A DNA stretch of 64,000 nt from Arthrobacter jiangjiafuii. Its GTDB lineage: Bacteria > Actinomycetota > Actinomycetes > Actinomycetales > Micrococcaceae. Made by a program: the position numbers and the translations under genes. The stretch's first letter is position 1. Every line of letters starts with the position of its first letter. The DNA lies in the NCBI RefSeq assembly GCF_018622995.1, contig NZ_CP076022.1, positions 2,108,001-2,172,000 of the forward strand, read 5' to 3'. The notes beneath the pieces were generated by a model. The model was given only the letters and a program-made list of their open reading frames with translations, ran no database searches and was not told the origin of the DNA. Below are positions 1 to 8,692 of this stretch, in pieces.

Positions 1-352
1 TCTTCTTCAGGGCGGCAAGCTGCTTGGCGATGTAGCGGTCGCCCGGACCTACGGCTTCGTTGGCGGGCAGGCAGAAACCGATGGCGTCCACTTCGGAGAG
101 TGTGTCGGCCACCAGGTCGTTCAGGCGCTTGCCCAGCAGGGTGCGGGGGCGGTGCAGGCCGGGGGTGTCGACCAGGATCAGCTGGGAATCCTCCCGGTGC
201 ACGATCCCGCGGATGGTGTGGCGCGTGGTTTGGGGTTTGCTGGAGGTGATGGCAACCTTCTGGCCGACCAGCGCGTTGGTCAGCGTGGATTTTCCGGCGT
301 TGGGCCGGCCCACCAGCGAAACAAAGCCGGCGCGGAATTGTGGATCAGTCAT
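1..352 (-). CDS. era: GTPase Era, N-terminal part (gene runs off the left edge)
   Basis: Era is a GTP-binding protein that assists maturation of 16S rRNA and assembly of the 30S subunit. About 117 N-terminal residues are visible. They hold the G1/P-loop GRPNAGKS near residue 13, a switch region with KPQTTRH, and the G3 motif DTPG followed by LHRPRTLLGKRLN, which is typical of Era. The KH RNA-binding domain would lie outside the window. The ATG at 352 overlaps the end of the upstream CBS-domain gene by 8 bases, so the two are probably cotranscribed with ybeY and phoH. Identification is firm. Confidence 0.93.
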   Translation of the reverse strand, partial: MTDPQFRAGFVSLVGRPNAGKSTLTNALVGQKVAITSSKPQTTRHTIRGIVHREDSQLILVDTPGLHRPRTLLGKRLNDLVADTLSEVDAIGFCLPANEAVGPGDRYIAKQLAALKK

Positions 353-1682
353 TGCGGGGTACCAATTCTGTTGAGTGGACGCGGGAGGGTTCCCTGCCGT
401 CGTCGTGATGTGTGCCTGGACCGGCGGCACGTGGCTGCTTCCAGGCGATGATGTGGGAGACCCTGTTCCGGCGGCCTTCGAGGCGTTCGGCGTGCAGGAC
501 AATCCCGCCGACCACCACCTCGCTGCCGACAATCGGAACGCGGCCCAGGGCCTTGGCCAGCAGTCCGCCGACGGTGTCGACTTCGTCGTCCTCCAGGTCG
601 ACGTCGAACAGCTCGCCGAGATCGTCGATACCGGCACGGGAGCTGATCCGGTACCGGTTGTCGCCGAGGTTTTCGATTTCGGGGCGCTCGGAGTCGTATT
701 CATCCACGATCTCCCCGACGATTTCCTCGATCAGGTCCTCAAGCGTGACCAGTCCGGCGGTGCCGCCGTATTCGTCAATCACCACCGCCACGTGGGTGGA
801 TTCGCGCTGGAGCTCCTGGAGCAGTTCGCTGACGGCCTTGGATTCGGGTACGTAGCGCACGCCGCGGGCGAACTCCTCCACGCGCCGTACCGTGGCTTCG
901 GCCGGGTTGGAGTGCATCTGCGCGGCAACATCCTTGAGATAGAGGATGCCCACGATCTGGTCGGCGCTGTCCTCGATCACCGGTACCCGGGAGTAGCCCG
1001 AGCGCAGGAACAGGGACATGGCCTGGCGCAGGTTGGAACCGGCGTCGATGCACACCATGTCGGTACGCGGGACCATCACGGAGCGGACCTTGGTATCGCC
1101 GAGTTCAAACACGGAGTGGATCAGTTCCGCCTCGGTGTTTTCGATCATGTCGGCGTCGGAGGCGCGGTCCAGCAGTTCACGGAACTCTTCTTCCGTGAAG
1201 AACGCGGCGTCCGGCCCCTGGGACCCGGGGGCGACGGCGCTGCCCAGCCTGACAAGCCAGCCCGGAACAGGCCCCAGCACCACCCGCAGGAAGCGCACCA
1301 GGCCGGCGGTGAGGACGACGACGGCCGTCACATGCTTGCGTCCGATCTGGCGGGGCGAGACGCCCACGAGAACAAACCCGACGCCCGCCATCACCACGGT
1401 GGCCAGCAGCCCGGCCAGCCAAAGGTTGTCCACCAGCATCTGGAACAGGATGGCCACGGCAACAGCGGTGGCCATTTCAAACCAGACCCGCCAGAAGCGC
1501 AGGGCGTGCATGTGGGCCACGGGGTGCTGCAGGATCCGGCGCAGCGGTTTTCCGGCCTTGCCCTGCAGCAGCGCTTCGGCTTCATGCCGCGGCAGGTATC
1601 CGTAGGCGGATTCGGCGGCGGTCAGCAATCCGGCCAGGACCATGAAGGCCACAGCCATCAGAATCAGCAGGCCAACGCTCAA
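345..1682 (-). CDS. CNNM/hemolysin-C family membrane protein with CBS domains
   Basis: This 445-residue membrane protein belongs to the HlyC/CorC (CNNM) family, whose members are linked to magnesium or cobalt efflux. The old hemolysin name is misleading. The first ~130 residues form a DUF21 domain of hydrophobic helices. A CBS-domain pair follows, with the typical VMVPRTDM and VVIDEYGGTAGLVTLEDLIEE segments. A C-terminal CorC/HlyC domain contains EVDTVGGLLAKALGRVP. The start is a TTG at 1682 overlapping the ybeY stop by 4 bases (TTGA), which implies coupling. It sits in the conserved phoH-ybeY-CNNM-era order. Transport substrate is not determined. Confidence 0.9.
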   Translation of the reverse strand: MSVGLLILMAVAFMVLAGLLTAAESAYGYLPRHEAEALLQGKAGKPLRRILQHPVAHMHALRFWRVWFEMATAVAVAILFQMLVDNLWLAGLLATVVMAGVGFVLVGVSPRQIGRKHVTAVVVLTAGLVRFLRVVLGPVPGWLVRLGSAVAPGSQGPDAAFFTEEEFRELLDRASDADMIENTEAELIHSVFELGDTKVRSVMVPRTDMVCIDAGSNLRQAMSLFLRSGYSRVPVIEDSADQIVGILYLKDVAAQMHSNPAEATVRRVEEFARGVRYVPESKAVSELLQELQRESTHVAVVIDEYGGTAGLVTLEDLIEEIVGEIVDEYDSERPEIENLGDNRYRISSRAGIDDLGELFDVDLEDDEVDTVGGLLAKALGRVPIVGSEVVVGGIVLHAERLEGRRNRVSHIIAWKQPRAAGPGTHHDDGREPSRVHSTELVPRND

Positions 1683-2152
1683 CTGCGCGTCTCCTTCGGG
1701 GCATCCCGGCCCAGGTAGGAAGACAGCAGGTCACGCTGCAGGCCGAACATTTCCTTTTCCTCCTCGGGCTCCGCGTGGTCGTAGCCCAGCAGATGGAGGA
1801 CGCCGTGGGTGGTCAGCAGCAGCAGTTCCTCCTGCATGCTGTGACCGGCCGTCTGCGCCTGTTCGGCGGCAACCTGGGGACACAGGACGATGTCTCCGAG
1901 CACTCCGGCCGGCGTCGGGCGGCCGGGAACACCCGGGCGCAGTTCGTCCATCGGGAAGGAGAGCACATCGGTGGCGCCGGGGATGTCCATCCATTCGATG
2001 TGCAGCTTTTCCATGGCCTCCTCGTCCACCAGGATGATGGACAGCTCGGCTTCGGGGTGCACGTACAGGTTGTCCAGCAGGTACCGGCCCAGCCGGGCAA
2101 GTTCCTCTTCGTCTGCTGCAACCGTGGATTCGTTGTTTACTTCAATGCTCAT
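1679..2152 (-). CDS. ybeY: Endoribonuclease YbeY (rRNA maturation factor)
   Basis: YbeY is a single-strand-specific, zinc-dependent endoribonuclease involved in 16S rRNA 3'-end maturation and ribosome quality control. The 157-residue product carries the family zinc signature HGVLHLLGYDH, with three His ligands, and DVLSFPMDE before it. The frame is open up to 2224, but the ATG at 2152 fits the family N-terminus (MSIEVNNE) and overlaps the phoH stop by 4 bases (ATGA), so it is preferred. The neighbours phoH and era are its usual partners. Confidence 0.93.
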   Translation of the reverse strand: MSIEVNNESTVAADEEELARLGRYLLDNLYVHPEAELSIILVDEEAMEKLHIEWMDIPGATDVLSFPMDELRPGVPGRPTPAGVLGDIVLCPQVAAEQAQTAGHSMQEELLLLTTHGVLHLLGYDHAEPEEEKEMFGLQRDLLSSYLGRDAPKETRS

Positions 2153-3195
2153 TTGGCGCTTTCCTGTCCGGCTGTCCGGCGGCGGCCGGTGGTCGCGGAA
2201 TCGCCGCGCCGTGTTTCGTCCCATTCGCTGTAGGCGGTCACGATGCTGCTGACCAGGGAGTGCCGGACGACGTCGGCTGCACTGAGTTCCTTGAACGCCA
2301 CGTCATCAATGTCCCCGAGGATGTCGTGCACGATCCGCAGGCCGGATGCCGTGCCGCCGGGCAGGTCCACCTGGGTGACGTCTCCGGTGACCACCATCTT
2401 GGAGCCGAAGCCCAGGCGGGTCAGGAACATCTTCATCTGTTCGGGCGTGGTGTTCTGCGCCTCATCGAGGATGATGAAGGCGTCGTTGAGCGTCCGCCCG
2501 CGCATGTACGCCAGCGGCGCCACTTCGATGGTTCCGGCGGCCATGAGCCGCGGAATCGAATCCGGGTCCATCATGTCGTGCAGGGCATCGTAGAGCGGAC
2601 GGAGGTAGGGGTCGATCTTGTCGCTGAGCGTGCCGGGCAAGAACCCCAGGCGCTCTCCGGCCTCAACGGCCGGACGGGTCAGGATGATCCGGCTGACTTC
2701 CTTCTGCTGCAGCGCCTGAACCGCCTTGGCCATCGCGAGGTAGGTCTTGCCGGTACCCGCCGGGCCGATGCCGAAGACAATGGTGTTTTCATCGATCGCA
2801 TCGACATAGTTGCGCTGGTTCAGCGTCTTGGGACGGATGGTCCGGCCGCGGGTGGAGAGGATGTTCTGCGTGAGGACCTCTGCCGGGCGCGGGGCGCTCT
2901 GGTCCCGGAGCATGGTGATCAGCTGCTCCACCAGCTGCGGGGTGACCCGGGTCTGGCTGCGGGCAAGAACCCGGACTTCATTCACCAGCCTGTGGGTAAG
3001 TTCCACCACAGGAGCCGGGCCGGAGATCGACAGCTCGTTGCCCCGTACATGGAGGTTGGCTTCCGGATAGGCGGCCTCAATGATCTTGAGTGCCTCGTCA
3101 TTGGCACCCAGTGACTGGACCATGTGTTCCGTTGAATCGAAAACGATGGTCCGCCGATCCAGTCCAATGGTGCCAATTCCTGAGGATTCAGTCAT
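2149..3195 (-). CDS. phoH: PhoH-family ATPase
   Basis: This 348-residue cytoplasmic P-loop ATPase of the PhoH/YbeZ family pairs genetically with YbeY and is thought to act in RNA metabolism. A KH-like N-terminal region of ~100 residues precedes the ATPase core. The core has Walker A GPAGTGKT, Walker B FIILDEAQN, and a sensor segment MVVTGDVTQVDLP. It is the first gene of the minus-strand phoH-ybeY-CNNM-era set. Its ATG at 3195 faces a divergent lipoprotein gene across ~295 bases. Confidence 0.92.
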   Translation of the reverse strand: MTESSGIGTIGLDRRTIVFDSTEHMVQSLGANDEALKIIEAAYPEANLHVRGNELSISGPAPVVELTHRLVNEVRVLARSQTRVTPQLVEQLITMLRDQSAPRPAEVLTQNILSTRGRTIRPKTLNQRNYVDAIDENTIVFGIGPAGTGKTYLAMAKAVQALQQKEVSRIILTRPAVEAGERLGFLPGTLSDKIDPYLRPLYDALHDMMDPDSIPRLMAAGTIEVAPLAYMRGRTLNDAFIILDEAQNTTPEQMKMFLTRLGFGSKMVVTGDVTQVDLPGGTASGLRIVHDILGDIDDVAFKELSAADVVRHSLVSSIVTAYSEWDETRRGDSATTGRRRTAGQESAK

Positions 3196-3490
3196 ATGTT
3201 CGGCCTTCCCAGGCCTTTCATCGCCCCTTCGCAGAGAGAGTGTGGAGGTAAGCCCGCCGAAGTTAAGACAGACATTCCAATATTACTTGATGCCGCACCT
3301 GCGCGTCTGCTCCCGGACAAAGCGCTCGGCCCGAACGGGGTGGCGGCCGGCGCATGCCTCTGTCTCAATCGGGTCTCAGTCCGGTAGCGAGAAGGTCAAG
3401 ACCGGCAATCGGCTGTTTTGCGTGTGCCAAGCTGGAAAGAGACCAACCCGGGAAAGCTCCCGGAAACTGACGCTGGGAGAGGAGGACGGT
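3196..3490. other. Divergent intergenic region between phoH and the GerMN lipoprotein gene
   Basis: About 295 bases without a supported gene. It must hold promoters for phoH (minus) and the lipoprotein gene (plus). A short AT-richer patch lies near 3275-3295. I could not fix convincing -35 and -10 boxes on either strand. A strong purine-rich Shine-Dalgarno run lies just before the ATG at 3491. Confidence 0.5.
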
Positions 3491-4423
3491 ATGACCACAT
3501 GGCGGAACCGCCCCCCGGGCCGGCGGACCCTTGGCCTGCTCGCGGCCTCTTCACTGCTCCTTAGCGGCTGCGGCGTAGTGGCAGCGAACCCCACCACCTC
3601 CATGCCGACGTCCTTTGGCGACGCCGCACGGGCCGCCTCCTCGCCCATGACCGTGGCGACGCTTCCCGGCGGAGAGACCGCGCCGGGCCTGATCCCCGTG
3701 TATTGGCTGGGGCTGAACGGTTCCGATGTTCTGCTGTACCGCGAATTCCAGCCAGCGGAGAAGGACGGGGATCCGATCAGTGAGGCCGTTCAGGCGATGA
3801 CCGCCGGCGCACCCTCCGATCCGGACTATTTCAATCCGTGGCACAAAGCCGAATCCGTCACCGCTTCCATCTCGGCCAAAAACGTCATCACGGTGGATCT
3901 TTCCGCCGACGCGTTCAAGACCTCCCTCGATGCAGGTATGGCCCACCGCGCCATCCAGCAGCTGGTGTACACCGCCACTGCCGCTGCCGCCAATGCAGGC
4001 CTGACCACCGTAGGGCATACACCCTCCGTGGTGCTGCTGGTGGATGGCAAGGCCGGCTACCGGGCCTTCGGGCACGAGGTGCTGGAAGGGGAACTGCAGC
4101 GTGACGCAACGCTCGTGGCGCCGATCTGGATCATTGACCCGCAGGAGGGATCCGGGAATCCGACCTCCCTCACGGTCAGCGGGGCAGCCCGGTCCGAAGG
4201 CGGCCAGCTCTCCTGGCGGGTGGAACCGATCGTGGACGGCCGGCCTGCGGCAGCTGCCGTCGAAAGCGGCTTCGCCGACCTTGAGGCGCCCACAGGCGGA
4301 ACCTCCCTCTACAGCTTTACCGTGGAGCTCTCTCCCGGGGACTACAGCGTGAGTGTCTTCCACGGCACCGAGCGGGCCAATGAGGATTCCAAGCGCGTGA
4401 GCATCCACTCCGACCTTAAGTAG
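3491..4423 (+). CDS. GerMN/Gmad2-type lipoprotein
   Basis: This 310-residue predicted exported lipoprotein has a basic N-terminus, a hydrophobic stretch and the lipobox LLSGC with the lipidated Cys at residue 27. The central part (about residues 60-190) resembles the GerMN domain. The C-terminal ~90 residues resemble the Gmad2 immunoglobulin-like domain, ending in a beta-rich segment (FTVELSPGDYSVSVF). Such proteins sit on the outer face of the membrane in spore-formers and in actinobacteria (compare LpqB), but their molecular role is unclear. Unlike lpqB it is not beside mtrAB. The ATG has a strong upstream GGAGAGGAGG. The gene converges on rsmE. Confidence 0.75.
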   Translation: MTTWRNRPPGRRTLGLLAASSLLLSGCGVVAANPTTSMPTSFGDAARAASSPMTVATLPGGETAPGLIPVYWLGLNGSDVLLYREFQPAEKDGDPISEAVQAMTAGAPSDPDYFNPWHKAESVTASISAKNVITVDLSADAFKTSLDAGMAHRAIQQLVYTATAAAANAGLTTVGHTPSVVLLVDGKAGYRAFGHEVLEGELQRDATLVAPIWIIDPQEGSGNPTSLTVSGAARSEGGQLSWRVEPIVDGRPAAAAVESGFADLEAPTGGTSLYSFTVELSPGDYSVSVFHGTERANEDSKRVSIHSDLK

Positions 4424-4465
4424 TTCCGCCGGCCGCTGGTTCTCACCTGCCAGCCGCCCGGCGTG

Positions 4466-5230
4466 CTACCAGCGGCCCAGCGCGGAATTCAGGACAGCCA
4501 GTGCTGCCGGGCCGGCCGTGGAGGAACGCATCACGTGCTGTCCCAGCCGTACCGCCACCGCGCCGCCGGAGCGCAGCAGCTCCACTTCGCCGCCGCTGAT
4601 GCCGCCTTCGGGCCCCACCACCACGGCAATGCTCAGCGGCCGGTCCCCTGCCCGCCGCCGGGCGTCATGGACCGCCGGCACCAAGGCGCCGTCGGCCTCC
4701 TCATGCAGCACCAGCACCAGGTCCACCGTTGCCAGCCGGCGTGCAAGGTCCTTGGAGTCAACGACCCCTTCGACCTGCGGAATCACTGAACGGCGGGACT
4801 GCTTGGCCGCCGCGGTAACGATCCCCTGCCACTTTGCCTGTCCCTTGGCCGCTTTGTCGGCGCGCCAGCGGACAATGCTGCGTTCGGACTGCCAGGGAAT
4901 GACCGTATGTACTCCCAGCTCCGTTGCCGCCTCGACCGCCTGCTCGTCGCGGCCGCCCTTGGCGAGGGCCTGGACCAGGATCAGCGTGTCGGCGGGTCCG
5001 TCCTCCTCGCTGACGACGGCGACGTCGACTTCCAGCCGTGCCGGAGCGACGGCGGAGACCGTGCCGGTGAGCCGGCGTCCGGCGCCGTCGACAATGTCCA
5101 CCGGTTCGCCCGGCGCCAGCCGCTTCACCGCCACGGCGTGGTGGGCCTCGGGTCCTTCGAGCACAAAAACTGACCCGGGGCCGGCGGCGCGGACGGCGCC
5201 GGGCTCACCGAAGAAGATCGGATTGGTCAT
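4466..5230 (-). CDS. rsmE: 16S rRNA (uracil1498-N3)-methyltransferase RsmE
   Basis: RsmE is a SPOUT-fold enzyme that methylates U1498 of 16S rRNA using SAM. The 254-residue product has the N-terminal PUA-like part (EGPEAHHAVAVKRL). Its C-terminal knot carries IAVVVGPEGGISGGE and LGQHVMRSSTAGPAAL, which replaces the more usual LGxxILRTETA. The ATG at 5230 lies 3 bases from the dnaJ stop, so it is the third gene of hrcA-dnaJ-rsmE. Confidence 0.92.
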   Translation of the reverse strand: MTNPIFFGEPGAVRAAGPGSVFVLEGPEAHHAVAVKRLAPGEPVDIVDGAGRRLTGTVSAVAPARLEVDVAVVSEEDGPADTLILVQALAKGGRDEQAVEAATELGVHTVIPWQSERSIVRWRADKAAKGQAKWQGIVTAAAKQSRRSVIPQVEGVVDSKDLARRLATVDLVLVLHEEADGALVPAVHDARRRAGDRPLSIAVVVGPEGGISGGEVELLRSGGAVAVRLGQHVMRSSTAGPAALAVLNSALGRW

Positions 5231-5233
5231 TGG

Positions 5234-6376
5234 TCAGTGATTGCCCAGGCGGTCCCGCAGCCGGGCGAACACACCCGTTCCACTGTTGGCCAGACGGCCC
5301 TCGGCGTATTCTTCGCCGCGCAGCTGCGCGAGCTTGCGCAGCAGTTCCTCCTGCTCGGAATCCAGCTTCTGCGGGGTCTCCACATGAAGGTGGACCAGCA
5401 GGTCACCGCGGCCGTAACCGCGCAGGTGGGTGACGCCCAGGCCCTTCAGGGTGCTGATTTCGCCGGACTGGGTGCCGGCCTTGACCGTGATTTCGCGGTC
5501 GCCGTCGAAGGTTTCAAAGTTGATGACCGAGCCCAGGGCCGCTGCCGTCATGGGCACCGTCAGGGTGGCGTGCAGGTCATCGCCTTCACGTACGAAGGTG
5601 GGATCGGCGTTGACCCGGATTTCCACGTACAGGTCGCCCTGCGGTCCGCCGGCGGTGCCTGCTTCGCCCTGGCCGCCCAGCTGGATGCGGGTGCCGGTGG
5701 CAACGCCTGCGGGGATCTTGATGTTCAGGCTGCGGCGGCTGCGGACGCGGCCTTCGCCGGCGCATTCGTGGCAGGGGTCGGGAATGACCGTGCCGTAGCC
5801 CTGGCAGGACCCGCACGGCGCGGTGGTCATGACCTGGCCCAGGATCGACCGGACCGCGCGCTGCACCTGCCCGGTTCCATGGCAGATGTCGCAGGTCCGC
5901 GGGGAGGTGCCGGGCTGGCAGCAGCTGCCGTCACAGGTGGGGCAGGTGACGGCGGTGTCGACCTCGATCTTCTTGTTGGTGCCGAAGACGGCATCCTTCA
6001 GGTCGATCCGGACGTTGATCAGGGCGTCCTGGCCGCGGCGGGTGCGTGAGGCCGGTCCGCGTCCTCCGCCTCCCGCGGCGCCGCCGAAGAAGGTGTCGAA
6101 AATGTCCTGGAAGCCGAAGCCCTGGCCGCTGAAGCCCGCGCCGCCGCCGAAACCGTTGTCATTGCCGTTTTCGTTGCCCGTGGTGTCGTAGATCCGGCGC
6201 TTCTGCGGGTCGGCGAGCACTTCGTAGGCGTGGGTTACGGCCTTGAACTCATCCTGTGCCCCGGGGGCGGGGTTGACGTCGGGGTGCAGCTTGCGGGCCA
6301 GCTTGCGGTAGGCCTTCTTGATTTCTTCGCCCGTGGCGTCGCGTCCGACACCCAGAACCTGGTAGTGATCGCTCAC
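5234..6376 (-). CDS. dnaJ: Chaperone DnaJ (heat-shock operon copy)
   Basis: DnaJ is a cytoplasmic J-domain cochaperone that stimulates DnaK ATPase and delivers substrates. The 380 residues contain a J domain with the HPD motif (KLHPDVNP), a Gly/Phe-rich linker at ~70-100, and a zinc-binding region with four cysteine repeats ([32 protein letters not shown]). C-terminal substrate-binding domains follow. It is downstream of hrcA and so probably under CIRCE/HrcA control. This is the hrcA-linked DnaJ (DnaJ2 type), distinct from the copy usually found with dnaK-grpE. Confidence 0.95.
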   Translation of the reverse strand: MSDHYQVLGVGRDATGEEIKKAYRKLARKLHPDVNPAPGAQDEFKAVTHAYEVLADPQKRRIYDTTGNENGNDNGFGGGAGFSGQGFGFQDIFDTFFGGAAGGGGRGPASRTRRGQDALINVRIDLKDAVFGTNKKIEVDTAVTCPTCDGSCCQPGTSPRTCDICHGTGQVQRAVRSILGQVMTTAPCGSCQGYGTVIPDPCHECAGEGRVRSRRSLNIKIPAGVATGTRIQLGGQGEAGTAGGPQGDLYVEIRVNADPTFVREGDDLHATLTVPMTAAALGSVINFETFDGDREITVKAGTQSGEISTLKGLGVTHLRGYGRGDLLVHLHVETPQKLDSEQEELLRKLAQLRGEEYAEGRLANSGTGVFARLRDRLGNH

Positions 6377-6516
6377 TCGTGCACATCGCTTCCTGTAATT
6401 GGCAGTTCCCGCATGTTGGCGCGGCGCCTTCTGCGCGAAGGCCTTTCCCGGTTTCCGCGGCCCTCGGGCAGCGGAACAGCCGGAGAACTGCTGTAGCTGT
6501 ATTGTCTAACGCTTTT

Positions 6517-7530
6517 CTAGTTGTTCAGTATCCGGGACAGATAACGGGCCACGGCCCGCACTGTTGACATCGTGTTGGGGTAGTCCATGCGTGTGGGGCC
6601 CAGGACCCCCACCTTCGCCGAAGCGTCGGGTCCGTAGCCGGTGGCCACGACGGAGGCTTCGGAGAGCGAGCCGTGCGGGTTTTCCCGTCCGATCCGCACC
6701 GAGACGCCGCGGGCATCCTGTTCCATCTCGGACAACAACCGGAGCATGACCACTTGTTCCTCGAGTGCCTCGAGGATGGGGCCGATGGTAAGCGGGAAGT
6801 CCACGGTGGACCGGGCCAGATTGGCTGTCCCGGCCATCACCATACGGTCTTCGCGGTTGATGCCGGCCAGCTGTTCCAGCGAACGGGCCAGGACCGTTGC
6901 GGTGCGGCGCTTATGCACCGGCACGGTGGCCAGGCATTCAGCCAGGTGGCCGGTGATCCGGGTCAGCGGGGTGCCGCTCAGCGACGCCAGGAAATGCTGG
7001 CGCAGGGCCATCAGGTCGGGTTCGGTCACGGGATCCGGAACCGGTACAACACGCTGCTCCACCCGGCCCGTGGTGGAGATCAGCACCACCAGCACCTGTG
7101 CCGGAGCCAGCAGGACAAACTCGATGTGGCGCACCTGTGCGTTGCCCAGATGCGGGTACTGCACCACTGCCACCTGGTTGGTCAGCTGGGACAGCAGCCG
7201 CACGGTGCGTTCCATGACGTCGTCGAGGTCTTCGGCGCCCTCGAGCAGGGTCTGGATGGCTTTGCGTTCGGCCGCGGACAGCGGCTTGACGTCGGAGATC
7301 CGGTCCACGAACAGGCGGTAGCCCTTATCGGTGGGGATGCGCCCGGCGGAGGTATGCGGGGCGACAATCAGGCCCTCTTCCTCCAGGGCAGCCATGTCGT
7401 TGCGGATCGTGGCGCTGGAAACACCCAGACGGTGGCGTTCCACCAGGGCCTTGGATCCGACGGGCTCACGCGAATGCACGTAATCCTCGACAATCGCGCG
7501 GAGCACCTCGAGTCTGCGTGGTTCACTCAT
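6517..7530 (-). CDS. hrcA: Heat-inducible transcription repressor HrcA
   Basis: HrcA binds CIRCE operators to repress chaperone genes, and its activity depends on GroEL. The 337-residue product opens with a winged-helix domain (RRLEVLRAIVEDYVHSREPVGSK, then SSATIRNDMAALEEEGLI), followed by the GAF-like and inserted dimerisation region. The ATG at 7530 is preceded by AGGGAGGACAACC. A CIRCE element lies 58 bases upstream of the start, so hrcA-dnaJ is autoregulated. About 140 bases without a visible hairpin separate it from dnaJ. Confidence 0.95.
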   Translation of the reverse strand: MSEPRRLEVLRAIVEDYVHSREPVGSKALVERHRLGVSSATIRNDMAALEEEGLIVAPHTSAGRIPTDKGYRLFVDRISDVKPLSAAERKAIQTLLEGAEDLDDVMERTVRLLSQLTNQVAVVQYPHLGNAQVRHIEFVLLAPAQVLVVLISTTGRVEQRVVPVPDPVTEPDLMALRQHFLASLSGTPLTRITGHLAECLATVPVHKRRTATVLARSLEQLAGINREDRMVMAGTANLARSTVDFPLTIGPILEALEEQVVMLRLLSEMEQDARGVSVRIGRENPHGSLSEASVVATGYGPDASAKVGVLGPTRMDYPNTMSTVRAVARYLSRILNN

Positions 7531-7587
7531 GGTTGTCCTCCCTCGCTGATGTCCGGCGTTGTCCGTTGCGTTTCGGGCCGCGTGTCG

Positions 7588-7614
7588 TTAGCACTCACCA
7601 TGCCCAAGTGCTAA
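7588..7614 (-). promoter_or_regulatory. CIRCE operator upstream of hrcA-dnaJ
   Basis: The left half TTAGCACTC (7588-7596) and the right half AAGTGCTAA (7606-7614) are separated by exactly 9 bases. This matches the CIRCE consensus TTAGCACTC-N9-GAGTGCTAA with one mismatch. It lies between the divergent hrcA and DUF3097 genes, in the correct position to block hrcA transcription. Confidence 0.93.
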
Positions 7615-7722
7615 GTCTAATACGGATCAGGGACGTTGTTAGCATTGAAAGTCCGTGCCGTGCACGCGCAGACGTGCGCCCTGTCCAACTGCGCGCGGCC
7701 CAACAACAGCGAGGAAACACCC

Positions 7723-8565
7723 GTGTCGAACTTTTCGTGGGGGCCCCAGGACATCAGCGCTCCGGCCCGCCGGGTGCTGCCCAAAGTGGGTGCCGAAGCC
7801 GGACTCGTGCTTGAAGACGTGCAGACCGGCTGGGTCGGTGCGGTGGTCCGGGTGGAGAAGTCCGGCGGGCTGCACCTGATGGTGCTGGAGGACCGGCGCG
7901 GCAAGACCAAGTCCTTTGAGCTGGGCTTCGGCTTCCTGCTGGACGGCGAGCCGGTGGAGGTGGTTCCGGCTGTGAAGGCCGCTGCCCCCGCGTCCCGGCG
8001 GACGGCGTCCGGCTCGGTCCGGGTGGAGAACGTCCGGGCCCGCACCGCCAAGGCCAGCCGCATCTGGGTGGAGGGAAAGCACGACGCCGAACTGGTGGAG
8101 AAGGTCTGGGGCGATGACCTGCGGGTGGAGGGCATCGTCGTCGAGCCCCTGCATGGCGTGGATGACCTGTACGCGGCGGTCAAGGAGTTCGGACCCGGAC
8201 CCGGCCGCCGGCTGGGCATCCTGGTGGACCATCTGGTGCCCGGTTCCAAGGAATCGCGGATCGCCGCCGAGGCCATGACCTCCCCGGGGGCCCGCGGGAA
8301 TGTGCTCATAGTGGGCCATCCGTATGTGGATGTCTGGCAGGCCATCAAGCCGACGGCGATCGGCCTGGCTGCCTGGCCGGTGGTGCCGCGGAACGAGGAT
8401 TGGAAGACCGGCATCCTCAAAGGTCTGGGCTGGCCGCACAGGAACCACACGGACGTGGCGATCGGCTGGAAAAAGCTGCTGGGTTCGGTCACATCGTATG
8501 CCGATCTGGAGCCGTCACTGCTGGGCCGGGTGGAGGAAGTCATCGATTTCCTCACGGTTCCGTAG
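7723..8565 (+). CDS. DUF3097 family protein with a TOPRIM-like core
   Basis: This 280-residue cytoplasmic protein matches the actinobacterial family DUF3097, which has no established function. Residues ~20-80 look like a small beta-barrel (EDVQTGWVGAVVRVEK). From ~113 a TOPRIM-like pattern appears: RIWVEGKHDAELVEKV with the candidate catalytic Glu at 117, then a beta strand ending in Asp169 (LGILVDHLVPGSKES) and a later strand VLIVGHPYVDVWQ. This resembles RNase M5-type TOPRIM proteins, although the second Asp of DxD is absent (DHL). The GTG at 7723 has a GAGG upstream and is chosen over a TTG at 7636. The TOPRIM reading is my inference. Confidence 0.75.
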   Translation: MSNFSWGPQDISAPARRVLPKVGAEAGLVLEDVQTGWVGAVVRVEKSGGLHLMVLEDRRGKTKSFELGFGFLLDGEPVEVVPAVKAAAPASRRTASGSVRVENVRARTAKASRIWVEGKHDAELVEKVWGDDLRVEGIVVEPLHGVDDLYAAVKEFGPGPGRRLGILVDHLVPGSKESRIAAEAMTSPGARGNVLIVGHPYVDVWQAIKPTAIGLAAWPVVPRNEDWKTGILKGLGWPHRNHTDVAIGWKKLLGSVTSYADLEPSLLGRVEEVIDFLTVP

Positions 8566-8692
8566 CTGCCGCCCCGCGGCGTGTATGCCCGATCCCGGCC
8601 CGCTTGCCAGTACTCTAGATGAGATACTCAGCAGCGTTTAGCTCCACAAGGCGTGCCGCTCCATCAGCGTCAAGAGTCAAAAGGAAACAGCA

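Noticed and set aside
375-1718. Long open frame on the plus strand opposite the CNNM gene
   Set aside because: It is antisense to a well-supported gene, and its product is low-complexity (His, Gln, Asp, Gly rich), as expected from high-GC mirror frames.
4431-4477. Inverted repeat GGCCGCTGGT/ACCAGCGGCC as terminator between the GerMN gene and rsmE
   Set aside because: The 27-base loop and lack of a T-run make it weak. It was not listed as a terminator.
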